Source of the DNA: Amorphophallus konjac
Taxonomy: Eukaryota > Streptophyta > Magnoliopsida > Alismatales > Araceae
NCBI GenBank assembly: GCA_022559845.1
Contig: CM040120.1
Location: 170,916,334 to 170,980,333 of the forward strand
Reading direction: 5' to 3'
Length of the DNA: 64,000 nucleotides
In this document: one piece after another, positions 9,203 to 20,664 of the stretch
Layout of the letters: the number at the start of each line of letters is the position of its first letter
Position numbering within the stretch: position 1 is the stretch's first letter
Notes under the pieces: model-generated
Database searches by the model: none
What the model saw: only the letters and a program-made list of their open reading frames with translations
What the model was told of the DNA's origin: nothing
Position numbers and translations under genes: made by a program

Positions 9203-11472
9203 TGATGCGCACAAATCTCATCGTTTAAAAATACCGTGCCACACAATTTCAAAATTTATAAAACCGCACTCACTCACTTAAATAGCTTTGAAAATTAAAG
9301 TAAAGTGGTGAATAGAGGGTCGATCCCACGAGGAGGAAGTATTTTCAATTAAGCTTTAGTTGGAAAATTCTTATATTTGAAATCAAATCATTTATTTGGA
9401 GTGCATTTGTACAAAAATAGGAAATTAACATACAAGAGAAATAAATCTAACTAAAGAAATTGAGAGGGGTTGATAAGAGAAATTTGGAAGATAGAGATTG
9501 CCAACATGAATTTTTATTGTTAAGAAAATGAAAATTACAACTATAAAGATAAAAAGTATAACATGAAATTAAAAGAACAAATGGAAGAAATGAGCCAAGG
9601 ATTGGATGATTGACGCCGTCCACGCCATGCCGAGCCTTTGATCGTCACCCCGCTTTGGTGTAGAACGCCGTCGTGAGAGTACCGAGAGAAGAATAACCGC
9701 CTTTGGGTGTGTGAAGAAATAGGGAAGAGAGGGAGGTGGATGGAAGAACAACATAGAGAAAATTGTACTAAAAATAGGGCGAGTTAGGGAGAGAAATAAC
9801 TTTAAAACTAGAGAGAATTAGAAGAAGTGATAGAAGAAAAAGTTAAAGATTGGAGGGTTAAGAAGAAGTTTCATGAAGAGTGAAGAGATATAAAATGAGA
9901 GAAAGATGGTGAAAAACATGAAAAACCAGGATCTATAGGCGCGGATGAACAGTGACTGAGGAGAAAATAGAACTGTAGGAAATTAATTATAACATTAAAA
10001 CTAAGAAGAATTGGAGGAAAGGGTAGAAGAATAAAATCTGTATATACAAGAGGGGAAGAACTTTCATGAAGAACGTGGAAAGAAAAGAGGATTGGAAGGG
10101 CTTTAAAATGGAGGAATAACACAAATTAGCATCTCAGATGAACATTAATCTATCAGAACAAAACTTAGAAAAATGTGTAATAACTTAAAAACAGAGAAGA
10201 ATTAGAGGAAATGGTAGAAAGTGAAAATGTAGAGCATTGAAAGATGAACAATGTTTCAGAAGATAAGAAATTAAAATAAAGATCATAAAAGTATGTAAAT
10301 GGCTAAGAAATGGCTAAAATAACTAAGATTTCACATAACATTAATAATAACACACTAACAACCCCAAAACTTCACAAACCAACACTTACAAATTACAACC
10401 TACGTAACCCCATTCTCTCCCAAAGAGCGCCTCCTCTCCATATCACAATAGGAGCCCTTTTTATAGGCCCAACCAACCCCTATTCCTCATGTGAACACTT
10501 TGAGATTTCATTACAACTTCTGTTAAAAATTCAAGCCCACATATATTTTTCTACCCACTTTTCTTTATCTCTTTCTTTTTTTTCTCTTTTGATTCCAACG
10601 TCAGCCGCATTTGAAGACCCCTGGCCTACCATCGAAGCCGCCGGCTGCCGACAGCGTGGCAACCGTGCCATGCATGAAGACTTGGCCGTTCTCCACGTTC
10701 TGCCGCGTTCGTGAAAACTCCACCGCGTCGGCCGCTGTTGTTGCCCGTTTTGACCTACGTGAAGCCCGGAGTGAAGCCTGCATGAATCCTTTAACCGCGT
10801 GGAGCCCATGTGGACCTACCTTGGCCGCATGAAGCTTCTGCCTTTGTGTGAATAGCCCAGCCATGTTGCGTGAGCCATTAGCCTACGCTGCATGCATGGT
10901 TTCATGTGAAGATGCCATGGCCACCTTGGCCACGTCCGCCTGCGTTTGAATAGCCAACCAACCTATCAAGGAGTCCATCGTGCACCAATTACTTTTGATG
11001 CATGCAACGTACATATAATATATATATATATATTATATACATATATATATGCTTTATATATATATTATATACATATATATATGCTTTATATATATATACA
11101 TATATATTATCTATATACATATATATATTATGAAAGCCATTTGTTTTTTTCTTTTATAATTTTTTCTTTTTTTCTTTTTGTATTTTATTTTATTTTAAAC
11201 AAGCCCCCGGGCCTTTGGCTTATTTGAACTTTTTTTTCTTCTTTTCTCTTTTTTTAACTAAAATGGACTTTGGCCCATTATTATGTAACTTGCCAATGTC
11301 ATATTCATGCCCACAAAATAAGTAAATTTATTTATTAAAATTACTTAATTCCATCAAATTAAATATTTTACTATAGATTGTGATTAAGTGTGATAAATGC
11401 ATAGTGATGCATATTAAAGCTCATAAAAGTGTGTTAAAACATTAATTATCATGTAAAATTACACACTTATCA
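9203..11472 (-). mobile_element. 3' LTR of the Athila-like element
   Basis: 2,270 bp, from TGATGCGCAC to CACTTATCA on the plus strand, matching 16507-18751 with scattered differences. It holds a minus-strand TATAAAA at about 10457-10465 and an AT-dinucleotide microsatellite at 11015-11130. Short frames seen inside it (for example 10310-10714) are repeated in the other LTR and look non-coding. Confidence 0.9.
11015..11130. repeat. (TA)n microsatellite
   Basis: Alternating TA/ATAC runs with two ATGCTTT interruptions. The corresponding site in the other LTR is 18322-18415, with different lengths, as expected for slippage after insertion. Confidence 0.9.
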
Positions 11473-11485
11473 CAACCCCCAACTT
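11473..11485 (-). other. Polypurine tract of the Athila-like element
   Basis: Minus-strand AAGTTGGGGGTTG directly abuts the start of the 3' LTR, where plus-strand DNA synthesis would be primed. Confidence 0.7.
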
Positions 11486-13062
11486 ATTCATTGCTAGTCC
11501 CTTAGATGCAAACAATGTTAAAATTTAAGACCAACAAAGTTTACAAAGTCCATACTTTCATATCCAGCTTTTCTTTCACAGAATTAACTAAAGATTAGGA
11601 ATCTGGAAGCATTATCGCACACTAGCCGTAGATTTAGAAATTAAGGTACATGATCAAGAATTCAACTTAAAGTTCAATAGCACTCGTTCATGTGAATTGC
11701 TAAGTCCACAGCGAAGATAATTGCATCCCCCATTTACTATTCTGAACAAGTGCTTTCAACCCTGCACTTCTTAATCAGAGCATTAAGAATACTAACTTTT
11801 TATCTGCCTTATTACTTTGTCCCATAGGGATCTTTTTATTTTTCTACACACATGATGTTGCACTATCCTTCACTGTTTAACGCGAATCTCGACTCTTGCA
11901 TTAGGAGAAGTAGGCCCGATTTCTCAGATTAAGATTCCCTTTTCCTTTCGACGCGAACCTCAACACGTCGTAGGTGAAGTAGGCCCGTTTACTCAGATTT
12001 GGGGTATTTTTCTCTTTTTTTTTTAATTATACTTTTGCACTAATTTTGATAGATAACTTGGTAAAAAGCTTATAAAAGATCTCTTTTTTCAAAAAGTGTA
12101 GAATATCAGGCAACATATCCAAAATAACAGAAGGCTTGTCCTACTTGTTTCATTAGCGTGCAACGTGATTTTCATTTTTCTAAAGTGCACATAAACTTTA
12201 AAGAGGTTCTTAGATCAGTTTTTCATAGCTAGATTAAATAAAATTTTCATCATCCTTATCCAATATTTTCTATTCCAGAATTACTTTCAATGGAAGCATG
12301 AATCATGAGACTCAAAATGGGTTTTATTTATTTATTTTTTTAAATGATGTTATATATGAATGCAACATGTGCAACATGATTTCCGTTCTCCCAACATAAA
12401 TGACATTATCCTCAATGGCATGAATAATGTAGATTAATAGAACAATGTAGACATGAAATTTGTGAAGGAATGGGACAACCTGACGGAAGTTAACTTCGAC
12501 GGGCATCCTTGCTAATCAAAGGCGATATGTGGCCGTTAAAGGCGAGGTATAGGTGCAAGCAATCTTCTCTCTCCCCCCAACTTATCCTTTATTCACACCT
12601 GTAAAATAAAAATAAAAACACAAGAAAAACTTTGGTTGCCTCTCAAGAAGCCATTTATTAACATACGAAAATCATGAAAACTGTGGGTTGCCTCCCAAGA
12701 AGCGCTAAGTTTAACGTCTTCAGCCAGACGCAATGTAGCTCACTAACCAACGGGTGGCATTCAGAATGAGCCACCAAGTGATCTTGTCCTCCTGTAAATT
12801 CCAGCCTTTATGCCATTGGAAGACAAGAGTAAACATGTACGTACAGAGGCTAGAAATAGGCTATTCTCACACATTATTGATTTTAACTGTGACCATATGT
12901 GTGAGCCAGTTTTCATCTTGGGGGATCATAAAAGGATCAATGGCCAATAACGTGTCAAGATCGCAGTGGAACCTTTGCACAGCATCTACCCATTGGTCCC
13001 CTTGTCCTGTATCGTCCCACCTGACGAACCCTTTAGTGACTACTTCCTCCACTCGAACTTGG
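11486..13062 (-). other. Non-coding 3' interior of the Athila-like element
   Basis: No recognisable coding sequence. Two diverged copies of a unit of about 68 bp (ACGCGAAYCTC...AGTAGGCCCG...CTCAGATT) lie at about 11880-11935 and 11950-12000. The segment near 12661-12730 (GGTTGCCTCCCAAGAAGCGC...TTTAACGTC) looks to me like a motif recurring in the interior of plant gypsy-type elements; that is recollection and was not checked. Confidence 0.5.
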
Positions 13063-13629
13063 TCAGAAACTGGTGGCGTATGAATTAAGATTGTCATTAT
13101 TAGCCACATTCCTCTCAGTAATAGCCTCATGAAACTTATTTTCCTGATGGGGAGTCAAATCAAAGATGAATGTGGTTAGCATATCCCCCTCAGGTCCTAG
13201 AATGCCATATTGAAGAGGCTGTATTGTCAAAGGAATTCTATTGGAAGGAAGCACGAGCCCAGAATCTAACTCATCTAATGTGGGATAGGGCCCAAGGGTC
13301 AGATCAAATATGAAATTCTCTAATAAAACTCCTTCATCACACTCATCACTCAACTGCAGATTATCAACCAAATTTTTCAATAATAGGATGGGTAGATGAA
13401 ATGTAAATCTTTCCAACAAGGCCCCATCATCATGTTCTTCCAAGGGAGGAGGATATTTAGAATTTGTTGTCATTAAATCATCAAGATTATTGATTACAAA
13501 GCAATCCTTCTCATCATGTATATCCTCAATTGAGTTGTATGGGTCACTATTCCTCACAGTGATATTCTCAATCTCAAAACATTTATAGAAGGGGGTGATG
13601 ATATCAATATGATCATTTTTATCCTTCAA
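13063..13629 (-). CDS. Acidic open frame of unknown function in the Athila-like element
   Basis: 188 codons without a stop. I do not recognise it. It is strongly acidic and contains three loosely repeated blocks (LLERFTFHLPIL, LLENFIFDLTLG, LTTFIFDLTPH) spaced about 35-60 residues apart, each preceded by acidic residues. It lies downstream of the gag remnant, where protease would sit in an autonomous element, but lacks a D-T/S-G site. It may be an extra protein of this non-autonomous family or a chance frame in an internally repeated spacer. Confidence 0.35.
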   Translation of the reverse strand: MKDKNDHIDIITPFYKCFEIENITVRNSDPYNSIEDIHDEKDCFVINNLDDLMTTNSKYPPPLEEHDDGALLERFTFHLPILLLKNLVDNLQLSDECDEGVLLENFIFDLTLGPYPTLDELDSGLVLPSNRIPLTIQPLQYGILGPEGDMLTTFIFDLTPHQENKFHEAITERNVANNDNLNSYATSF

Positions 13630-13735
13630 TCCTTCCCCTACTTCTTCCCTTCTTCCATCATGGTATTGCGAACCTCACTCTCAATAGTGATATCTTGAGT
13701 CAAAATGATAGGCATCAGATCATCAGCATCATCAT

Positions 13736-14910
13736 TCACATATTGAGGGGGTTGGTGTAATATTGAAGGAGGGCCCTAGTAAGTAGACTGAGAGTACACA
13801 ATTTGAGGTTCAAAGTAGTGGTCCAATAAATCACCCCTAATATCGATATTACTCTGGATGTTTGGGTGAGATGAGTTGGGTTGAAGTTGATTGCACATGG
13901 GCTGCCCGTGGGCATCTTGGGGTGACAGTCTAGACAAATGAGTTTGAGTTGTTTGATCCATCCAAGGTAAATTTGGGTGATTGCTCCAGCCAAGATTATG
14001 ATAATCTGAAAAGGTATCACACTGGAGCTGAGAGAACCCTAGGGCATTTTCGACTTGAGCTTGGATGACTGGTGGGAGACGGGCTATAGTAGGACATGCA
14101 CTCACATGGTGAGTGAGAATAGCACAGAACTCACAGGCTTTCTTGAAAGTTTGGATTGGATTTTCAGCATATTTGAAAGATCATACATATTGTTTAAGAG
14201 ATGAGATTGAGGCGCGATTTATCGAATTTTTACTCAAAATTTTAAACAGATCATACGTCTCATCTTCATTCTTGTTCATGAATATCCCTCCGCAACATGT
14301 ATCCACCATTTGTCTATCATAATCGGATAACCCCTCATAAAATACAAACATAATTTACCATTTGGGTAACCCATGATGTGGACATTGACGTAACAAATCT
14401 TTCAGCCTTTCCCAAGATTCAAAAATTTGCTCACCTGAAAACTGAGTAAATCCCAAAATCGCCCTTCTCATAATGTTGGTTCGGATTATGGGGTAAAATT
14501 GTTTTAGAAATTCTAACTGTATATCCGCCCAAGTTCTAACAATTTTCTAAAACTTCTTAACCAACATTTTGTTTTATCCTTCAATGAGAATGGAAATAAG
14601 ATCAACTTAAGGGCATCATCACTAAAATTTTAGATTTTGACTAGAGAGTAAATTTTTGAAAATCATCTAGATGCTCATAAGGATTTTTATTGGGTTTTCC
14701 ATAAAAAGATGGGAGCATCTGGATGATACCGGGGCTAATCTCATAATGATCCACCAGAATGTCAGGTAGTTCAATACAAGTGGAGGGTTTATAAGTAGAA
14801 GGAATAAAGTGTTCCTTCATGGGCTTGGGTTTCTCTCTAAGATAGATGGCCATTAAAAATAGATTGGATCCCAGAAAAATTTTTTTAATTTTTTTAATCA
14901 ATTTTTTCAT
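13736..14910 (-). pseudogene. gag: Athila-type gag remnant
   Basis: Read on the minus strand with frame changes and stops, this gives the Athila Gag core. It starts in the segment at 14641-14910 (MAIYLREKPKPMKEHF, then LPSFYGKPNKNPYEHL). It continues through about 14340-14560 (WADIQLEFLKQFYP, ILGFTQF, WERLKDLLRQCPHHGLPKW, FYEGLSDYDRQMVDT) and a zinc-knuckle-like CX2CX4HX4C (CEFC...H...C) at about 14096-14137. A Gln/Asn/Pro-rich tail follows (13776-14105). The stops near 14640 and frame breaks between 14330 and 14640 make the copy non-functional. Gag would form the particle and bind the element RNA. Confidence 0.75.
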
Positions 14911-16482
14911 TTTTTTTCAATTTTTCAATTTTATTTTACCTTTACTGATCTCCCCTTTTTTGTTTTATTTTTTTACTATTTTTATTCATTTTTTTTATTT
15001 ATTTTTATGCAGACACAAATAAGTTGTCACAAAATTACCTAACAACCTAGATATGACTTAGACCTACAAATGGGATTTCACAAAATGACTAAAATACAAC
15101 TTAAGTTCACCCTCAATATTTTCACCGGCTAGGTAAGGGGTGGGGTAGTGGGAGGCTCCCCTACTTTCGTAGGGACCTAATTAGATAACCACTAGCCCGC
15201 TTAAGGTGTTTGCCATCCGACCGTCTTGCCTTAGGCACCGGTTTCCACAAGAGGGTAAACCTAAATAGCCCAAAAATCACAGTGTGAATCTAAGGCCAAT
15301 GTCTACTGAATTTTATTTATGGCTTAGGTCATGCAAAGATGTAAGGAAAATATGGTTTGTGGGATAAGGAAATGTGATGAAATCCCCACCTTATCTTATT
15401 TAGGGGTAGTGCCCTTAGAGTGTTTTGAAGAATGGGATGCAACAAACAAGTTCAAACACGGGGTTTACGATGGAAATGCATGAACAATTATTTTTTAAAA
15501 CACAAATATGGAACAAAATTAATACAACCTATATGATCCATGACCTAGAATATGATGTGTGGTTTCTAATCTTGGAATGGAGATTTTATTTTTGTGAAAG
15601 TATTTTTTTTAATTAATGAAACTAACTAGCTAACATAATTTTTTTAAGATTTTAAAAATATAAAAGCTAACAAAATGCAGGAAATAAATTAAATCACAAG
15701 AGGGAAGATTGAGATACTTACTTGGATCACGATCCCTCGTCCTTTATTTTTTTGATTTTTATTCTATTTTTGTTGATTTTCTTTAAGGAGATGTAAAAAG
15801 GCATTTTTTCATTTTTTTTTCACATTATCTAAATACAACAATGAATGAAAGAGCTGTAACCAGCCATGGTATCATGATGAAAGAAAATTTATGTTTTATA
15901 TTTTTTTATTTTTCAGAGATTATTTATATATATTTTAATTTTTCAATTGATGTAAATAAAAGGATAATCAACTAAAATGCATGAATAATATGCATCTACA
16001 ATGAAAATATGATAGTATGAGACCAAAAGATTTATGTGATTTTTTGTTTTCTGTTTTTTTAAGAGAATTTTTTTTAGTTTTTTTTGAATTTTTAATAAGA
16101 GATGAATACAAGAAGTTCTAAATAATAAAATAACAAAGACATGCAAATTTATTACAAAATGAAGCCTAAAATGATGTTTTTGTGTGTTCTGATTTTTTTT
16201 GAATTTTATAAATTTTTCAAGAATTTTTCAATTTATTTGATGGTTTTTTCAGAAATTGAAAAAATAGAATCTGTACCTACGTTTCAGCCCTTTAGTGACG
16301 CTTGACTGCTACAGTGCCCAGCTTTCAGCGACACTTAATTTTCTGGGAATTTCAGGTCCGATTTTCCTCTTTCTTTGATTTTCTGATTTTTTTTCTTTTT
16401 CTGTAAAATAAAAATAAAAAAATTAATATACAAATATACACATCAAACATAAGAATATCCAATTATAAAAAATTATTTTTTC
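14911..16482 (-). other. 5' leader of the Athila-like element
   Basis: About 1.6 kb between primer site and gag start, very A/T-rich with many poly-T runs and no convincing reading frame. It may hold packaging signals, but nothing in the sequence identifies them. Confidence 0.6.
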
Positions 16483-16500
16483 TCCCCGGCAACGACGCCA
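16483..16500 (-). other. Primer-binding site (tRNA-Asp type)
   Basis: On the minus strand TGGCGTCGTTGCCGGGGA. It matches, with one C-to-T change, the TGGCGCCGTTGCCGGGGA site of Athila-group elements, thought to pair with tRNA-Asp. Six bases separate it from the LTR. Confidence 0.8.
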
Positions 16501-16506
16501 AAAATT

Positions 16507-18321
16507 GATGCGCACAAATCCCATCGTTTAAAAATGTCGTGCCACACAATTTCAAAATTTATAAAACCCCACACACTCACTTAAATAGCTTTGAAAATTC
16601 AAGTAAAGTGGTGAATAGCGGATCGATCCCACGAGGAGGATGTATTTTCAATTAAGCTTTATTTGAAAAATTCTTATATTTGAAATCAAATCATTTATTT
16701 GGAATCTATTTGTACAAAAATAGGAAATTAACATACATGAGAAATAAGTCTAACTAAAGAAATTGAGAGGGGTTGAGAAGAGAAATTTGGAAGAGAGAGA
16801 TTACCAACATGAATTTTTATTGTTAAAAAAATAAAAATTACAACTATAAAGATCAAAAGTATAACATGAAATCAAAAGAACAAGTGGAAGAAATGAGCCG
16901 AGGATTGGATGATTGACGCCGTCCACGCCATGCCGAGCCTTTGATCGTCGTCCCGCTTTGGCGTAGAACGCCGCCGTGAGAGTACCGAGAGAAGAATAAC
17001 CACCTTTGGGTGTGTGAAGAAATAGGGAAGAGATGGAGGTGGATGGAAGAACAACATAGAGAAAATTATACTGAAAATAGGGCGAGTTAGGGAGAGAAAT
17101 AACTTTAAAATTAGAGAGAATTAGAAGAAGTGATAGAATAGAACGTTAAAGATCGGAGGGTTAGGAAGAAGTTTCATGAAGAGTGAAGAGACAGAAAATG
17201 AGAGGAAAAAGGTGAAAAATATGAAAAATCAAGATCTATAGGCACGGATGAACAGTGACATCTGAGCAGAAAAAAGAATTGTGAGAAATTAATTATAACT
17301 TTAAAACTAAGATGAATTGGAGGAAGGGGTAGAAGAAGAAAATCTAGATCTACAAGAGGGAAAGAACTTTCATGAAGAACACAGAAAGAAAAGAGGATTT
17401 GAAGGGCTTTAAAATGTTGGAATAATATAGATTAGCATCTCGGATGAACAGTAACCCATCAGAACAGAACTTAGAAAAATATGTAATAACTTGAAAACGG
17501 AGAGAAATTAGAGAAAATGGTAGAAAGTAAAAATGTAGAACATTGAAAGATGAACAACTTTGCAGAAGATAAAAAATTGAAATAAAGATCATAAAAGCAT
17601 GTAAATGGCTTAGAAATGACTAAAATAACTAAGATTTCACATAACATTAATAATAACACACTAACAACCCCAAAACTTCACAAACCAACACTTGCAAATT
17701 ACAACCTACGTAACCCCATTCTCTCCCAAAGAGAGCCTCCTCCTCTCCATATCACAGTGGGAGCCCTTTTTATAGGCCCAACCAACCCCTATTCCTCATG
17801 TGAACACTTTGAGATTTCATTACAGCTTTTGTTAAAAATTCAAGCCCACATATATTTTTCTACCCACTTTTCTTTGTGTCTTTCTTTTTTTTCTCTTTTG
17901 ATTCCAACGTCTACCGCATTTGAAGACCATTGGCCAGCCATCGAAGCCGTCGGCTGCCGACAGCGTGCCAACCGCGCCATGCATGAAGACTTGGCCGTTC
18001 TCCACGTTCTGCCGCGTTCGTGAAAACTCCACCGCGTCGGCCGCTGTTGTTAACCGTTTTGACCTACGTAAAGCCCGGAGCGAAGCCTGCATGAAGCCTT
18101 TAACCGTGTGGAGCCCATGTGGACCTACCTTGGCCACATGAAGCTTCTGACTTCGTGTGAATAGCCCAACCATGTTGCGTGAGCCATTAGCCTACGCTGC
18201 ATGCATGGTTTCACGTGAAGATGCCATGGCCACCTTGGCCACGTCCGCCTGCATTTGAATAGCCAACCAACCTGTCAAGGAGTCCATCGTGCACCCATTA
18301 CTTTTGATGCATGCAACGTAC

Positions 18322-18364
<43 letters not shown>

Positions 18365-18751
18365 GCTTTGTATATATATACATATATATTATCCATATAC
18401 ATATATATATATATATTGAAAGCCATTTGTTTTTTTTTCTTTTATATTTTTTCTTTTTATATTTTCTTTTATTTTAAACAAGCCCATGGGCCTTTGGCTT
18501 ATTTGAACTTTTTTTCTTCTTTTCTCTTATTTTTAACTAAAATGGACTTTGGCCCATTATTGTGTGACTTGCCAACGTCATATTCATGCCCGCAAAATAA
18601 GCAAATTTATTTATTAAAATTACTTAATTCTATCAAATTAAATATTTTACTCTAGATTATGATTAAGTGTGATAAATGCATTGTGATGCATATTAAAGCT
18701 CATAAAAGTGTGTTAAAACATTAATTATCAGGTAAAATTACACACTTATCA
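16507..18751 (-). mobile_element. 5' LTR of the Athila-like element
   Basis: 2,245 bp, nearly collinear with 9203-11472. It starts at plus-strand TGATGCGCACAAATCCC and ends CACTTATCA, immediately followed by the AGCGC duplication. Minus-strand TATAAAA is conserved at about 17768-17775. Confidence 0.9.
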
Positions 18752-18756
18752 AGCGC
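18752..18756 (+). repeat. Target-site duplication AGCGC, right copy
   Basis: Exact repeat of 9198-9202 flanking the Athila-like element. Confidence 0.9.
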
Positions 18757-18991
18757 CTAACACCACACCCACTGGTGGAGAGCGATCTCGTGCTCCTCAT
18801 TCCTTCTCCTACTCTCCTTCCACCTACGCTCTATAACTTCGCTGGCTTTGGCATCAGAGGGTTTTCCCCGGGATCTCAACCCTGGGCTCCTCTGACTCGT
18901 TTCCTACATTGCATCCCGATCGTGGTACCAGCAGCATAGGGTTGCCCAGCATCGTGCGGCTCAGGACCTAGCGCGAGATCACGCCTCTTCA
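18757..18991 (+). mobile_element. 5' LTR of Tat element B, right part
   Basis: Continuation of the LTR interrupted at 9202. It matches the minus-strand reading of 29379-29610 (GATCTCGTGCTC, GCATCAGAGGG, GCGCGAGATC). It ends CTCTTCA, two bases before the primer site. Total LTR length without the insertion is about 617 bp. Confidence 0.8.
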
Positions 18992-18993
18992 TC

Positions 18994-19011
18994 TGGCGCC
19001 GTCTGTGGGAA
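18994..19011 (+). other. Primer-binding site of Tat element B
   Basis: TGGCGCCGTCTGTGGGAA, a common primer site of plant Gypsy elements including the Tat group. I believe the primer is a tRNA-Arg but am not certain. It follows the LTR end (CA) after the dinucleotide TC. Confidence 0.8.
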
Positions 19012-19028
19012 ACGGACAAAGAGCCAAC

Positions 19029-20560
19029 ATGGTGCGAAGAAGCTCTAGTAGGAGAAATACCGGCGAAAAAGGGAAGGCACCGACGATCGAAGAAAGGGAG
19101 CCTGAGCCCTCGTACTCTCCGACGGACACCTACCTTAACGACCAAGCTAACAACCCACCTCCGCTAGCCGAAGGGGGGCAATTCGCTCCTGGGAACCCAG
19201 ACGCCCTCCAAACACTCAACGCTAAAATGGACGTCCTCGTCGATTTGATGAGGACCCAGATAGCTGGAGAAGAGAGCTCGCGGCTTCCTCGGATGAATCA
19301 CCCCCCCCCCCCCCCCCCCGCAGAGGCCTCCCGAATGACAGCCAGAGGCCGATTCATCTTTCAAGGAGGATGCATCATCCGGAGTGAGCAGGGTGGACCT
19401 TTGCAACCCCTACCTCCGGAGCTAGAGGCCTCCTCCAGCCCAATAAAAAGGAAGTCTGACCTCAATCAATAACACACAAAGGAGGATGTTCCAGACCTAG
19501 AATGCCAGGGAAACACTTGGAGCCCCCCGGCCCCATCCCGGCGATAGGGGAACTATCCCTCCGACTGTGAGACTTTGAGCAATGTTTTGCCAAGCAAGAG
19601 CGCGCCCTTTGCGCCCTCCAGAAAAACTCCACCCCAAAAGATGAGGAGCAATCCATGTTCTCCGACAAAATCATGAAGGCTGAGGTCTCCCCGAGAGTCT
19701 CGCTCCCAGCCTTCAAACCTTACGACAGCCAGGGCGACCCAGTCGACTACTACGATAGCTTCGACACTCTAATGACCTATGACAGGGCGTCCGATGCGGT
19801 CAAGTGCCAAGCGTTCGTGACTACTCTAGTCCAAGGCGCATAGGCATGGTTCAGAGTACTCGACCCCAGGAGCGTCACCAGCTTACGATAATTTGGGCGA
19901 CTATTCAAGGAGAGCTTCGCTGGCAGCGGCCCTCCAAGGTCGATAGCGGGATTACTGGCCCTCATGCAGGCGCAGGGGGAAAAGCTGCGAGTTTACATTA
20001 ACCGCTTCAAAGCAGAAGCTCTGTGCATCCCCCGCCTGGATGTGTCCTCCGCCATCACTACACTGACGGGAGGTACCCGTGACGAAAATCTTTGGCAAGA
20101 ATTGGTGCTTCACCCCCCTCCTCCCTCTCTGATCTTGTGACCTTAGCTCTACGTCATGCGGAGTGCGAGGAGGTCCTCAATGCCTGTCGAGATCCTACAA
20201 GCTCGGGGTGAGAGGGGGAGAAAAAGAGGTCATCCGACCAATCTTCTGGGCGGGGGAAGAGGAGGAATCAAGAGGGCGACTGAAAGGAACCCCCGCGTAA
20301 GTTCGAGTGCTATACTCCTCTATCTGCCCCCGTCTACCAAATTTATCAAGAAATAAATGACTTAGGACAACTCCGCCATCCCGAGCCGTTGAAGGCCGAC
20401 CCAAAGTGTCGGAGTCGTCAGAAACACTGCCAGTTCCACGATGATCATGCCCATCACACGGGAGATTGCCACCAGCTCAAGTACGTGACCGAGTAGAGGG
20501 AGGACCATGGAATTCCCCCTGAAGAAATTGACAATCACCCCTGAGGAGTCCACATAAACG
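19029..20560 (+). pseudogene. gag: Gag of Tat element B, decayed
   Basis: ATG at 19029 follows the primer site. The first 148 codons are open (to 19472) and include a proline tract coded by 19 consecutive C residues (19301-19319). After stops, the Gag core resumes at about 19655 (SLPAFKPYDSQGDPVDY, then AWFRVLDPRSVTS, LLALMQAQGEKLRVYINRF), with stops at 19841 (TAG after QGA) and near 19890. A Cys/His-rich segment (HCQFHDDHAHHTGDC) at about 20423-20470 stands where the zinc knuckle would be. The layout is that of Tat Gag, but the copy is inactive. Confidence 0.75.
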
Positions 20561-20664
20561 TCATCTCAGGTGGATCAGTCTCAGGCGGAGATACCAGCCG
20601 AGGAAGAAAGCTTCATGCAGAGCGAGCCAACCGAGCTTCTGAGCCGCCCAAAGCTCCTCCCCCG

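Larger units (their letters stand above)
9203..18751 (-). mobile_element. Non-autonomous Athila-like Gypsy element (gag remnant only)
   Basis: Complete LTR element of 9,549 bp with perfect 5-bp target duplication. LTRs are 9203-11472 and 16507-18751, with TG...CA ends. The tRNA-Asp-type primer site next to the right LTR and a polypurine tract next to the left LTR set the orientation as minus. The 5-kb interior encodes Gag remnants typical of Athila (LPSFYGKPNKNPYEHL, CPHHGLPKW) but no protease, RT, RNase H or integrase motif in any frame. It is therefore a gag-only non-autonomous derivative. It inserted into the 5' LTR of Tat element B. Confidence 0.9.

Noticed and set aside
10310..11227. Frames repeated in both Athila-like LTRs (e.g. 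10310-10714 and 17616-18023; Tyr/Ile-rich frames over the TA repeat)
   Set aside because: They are inside LTRs, shifted by small indels between copies, and partly microsatellite.
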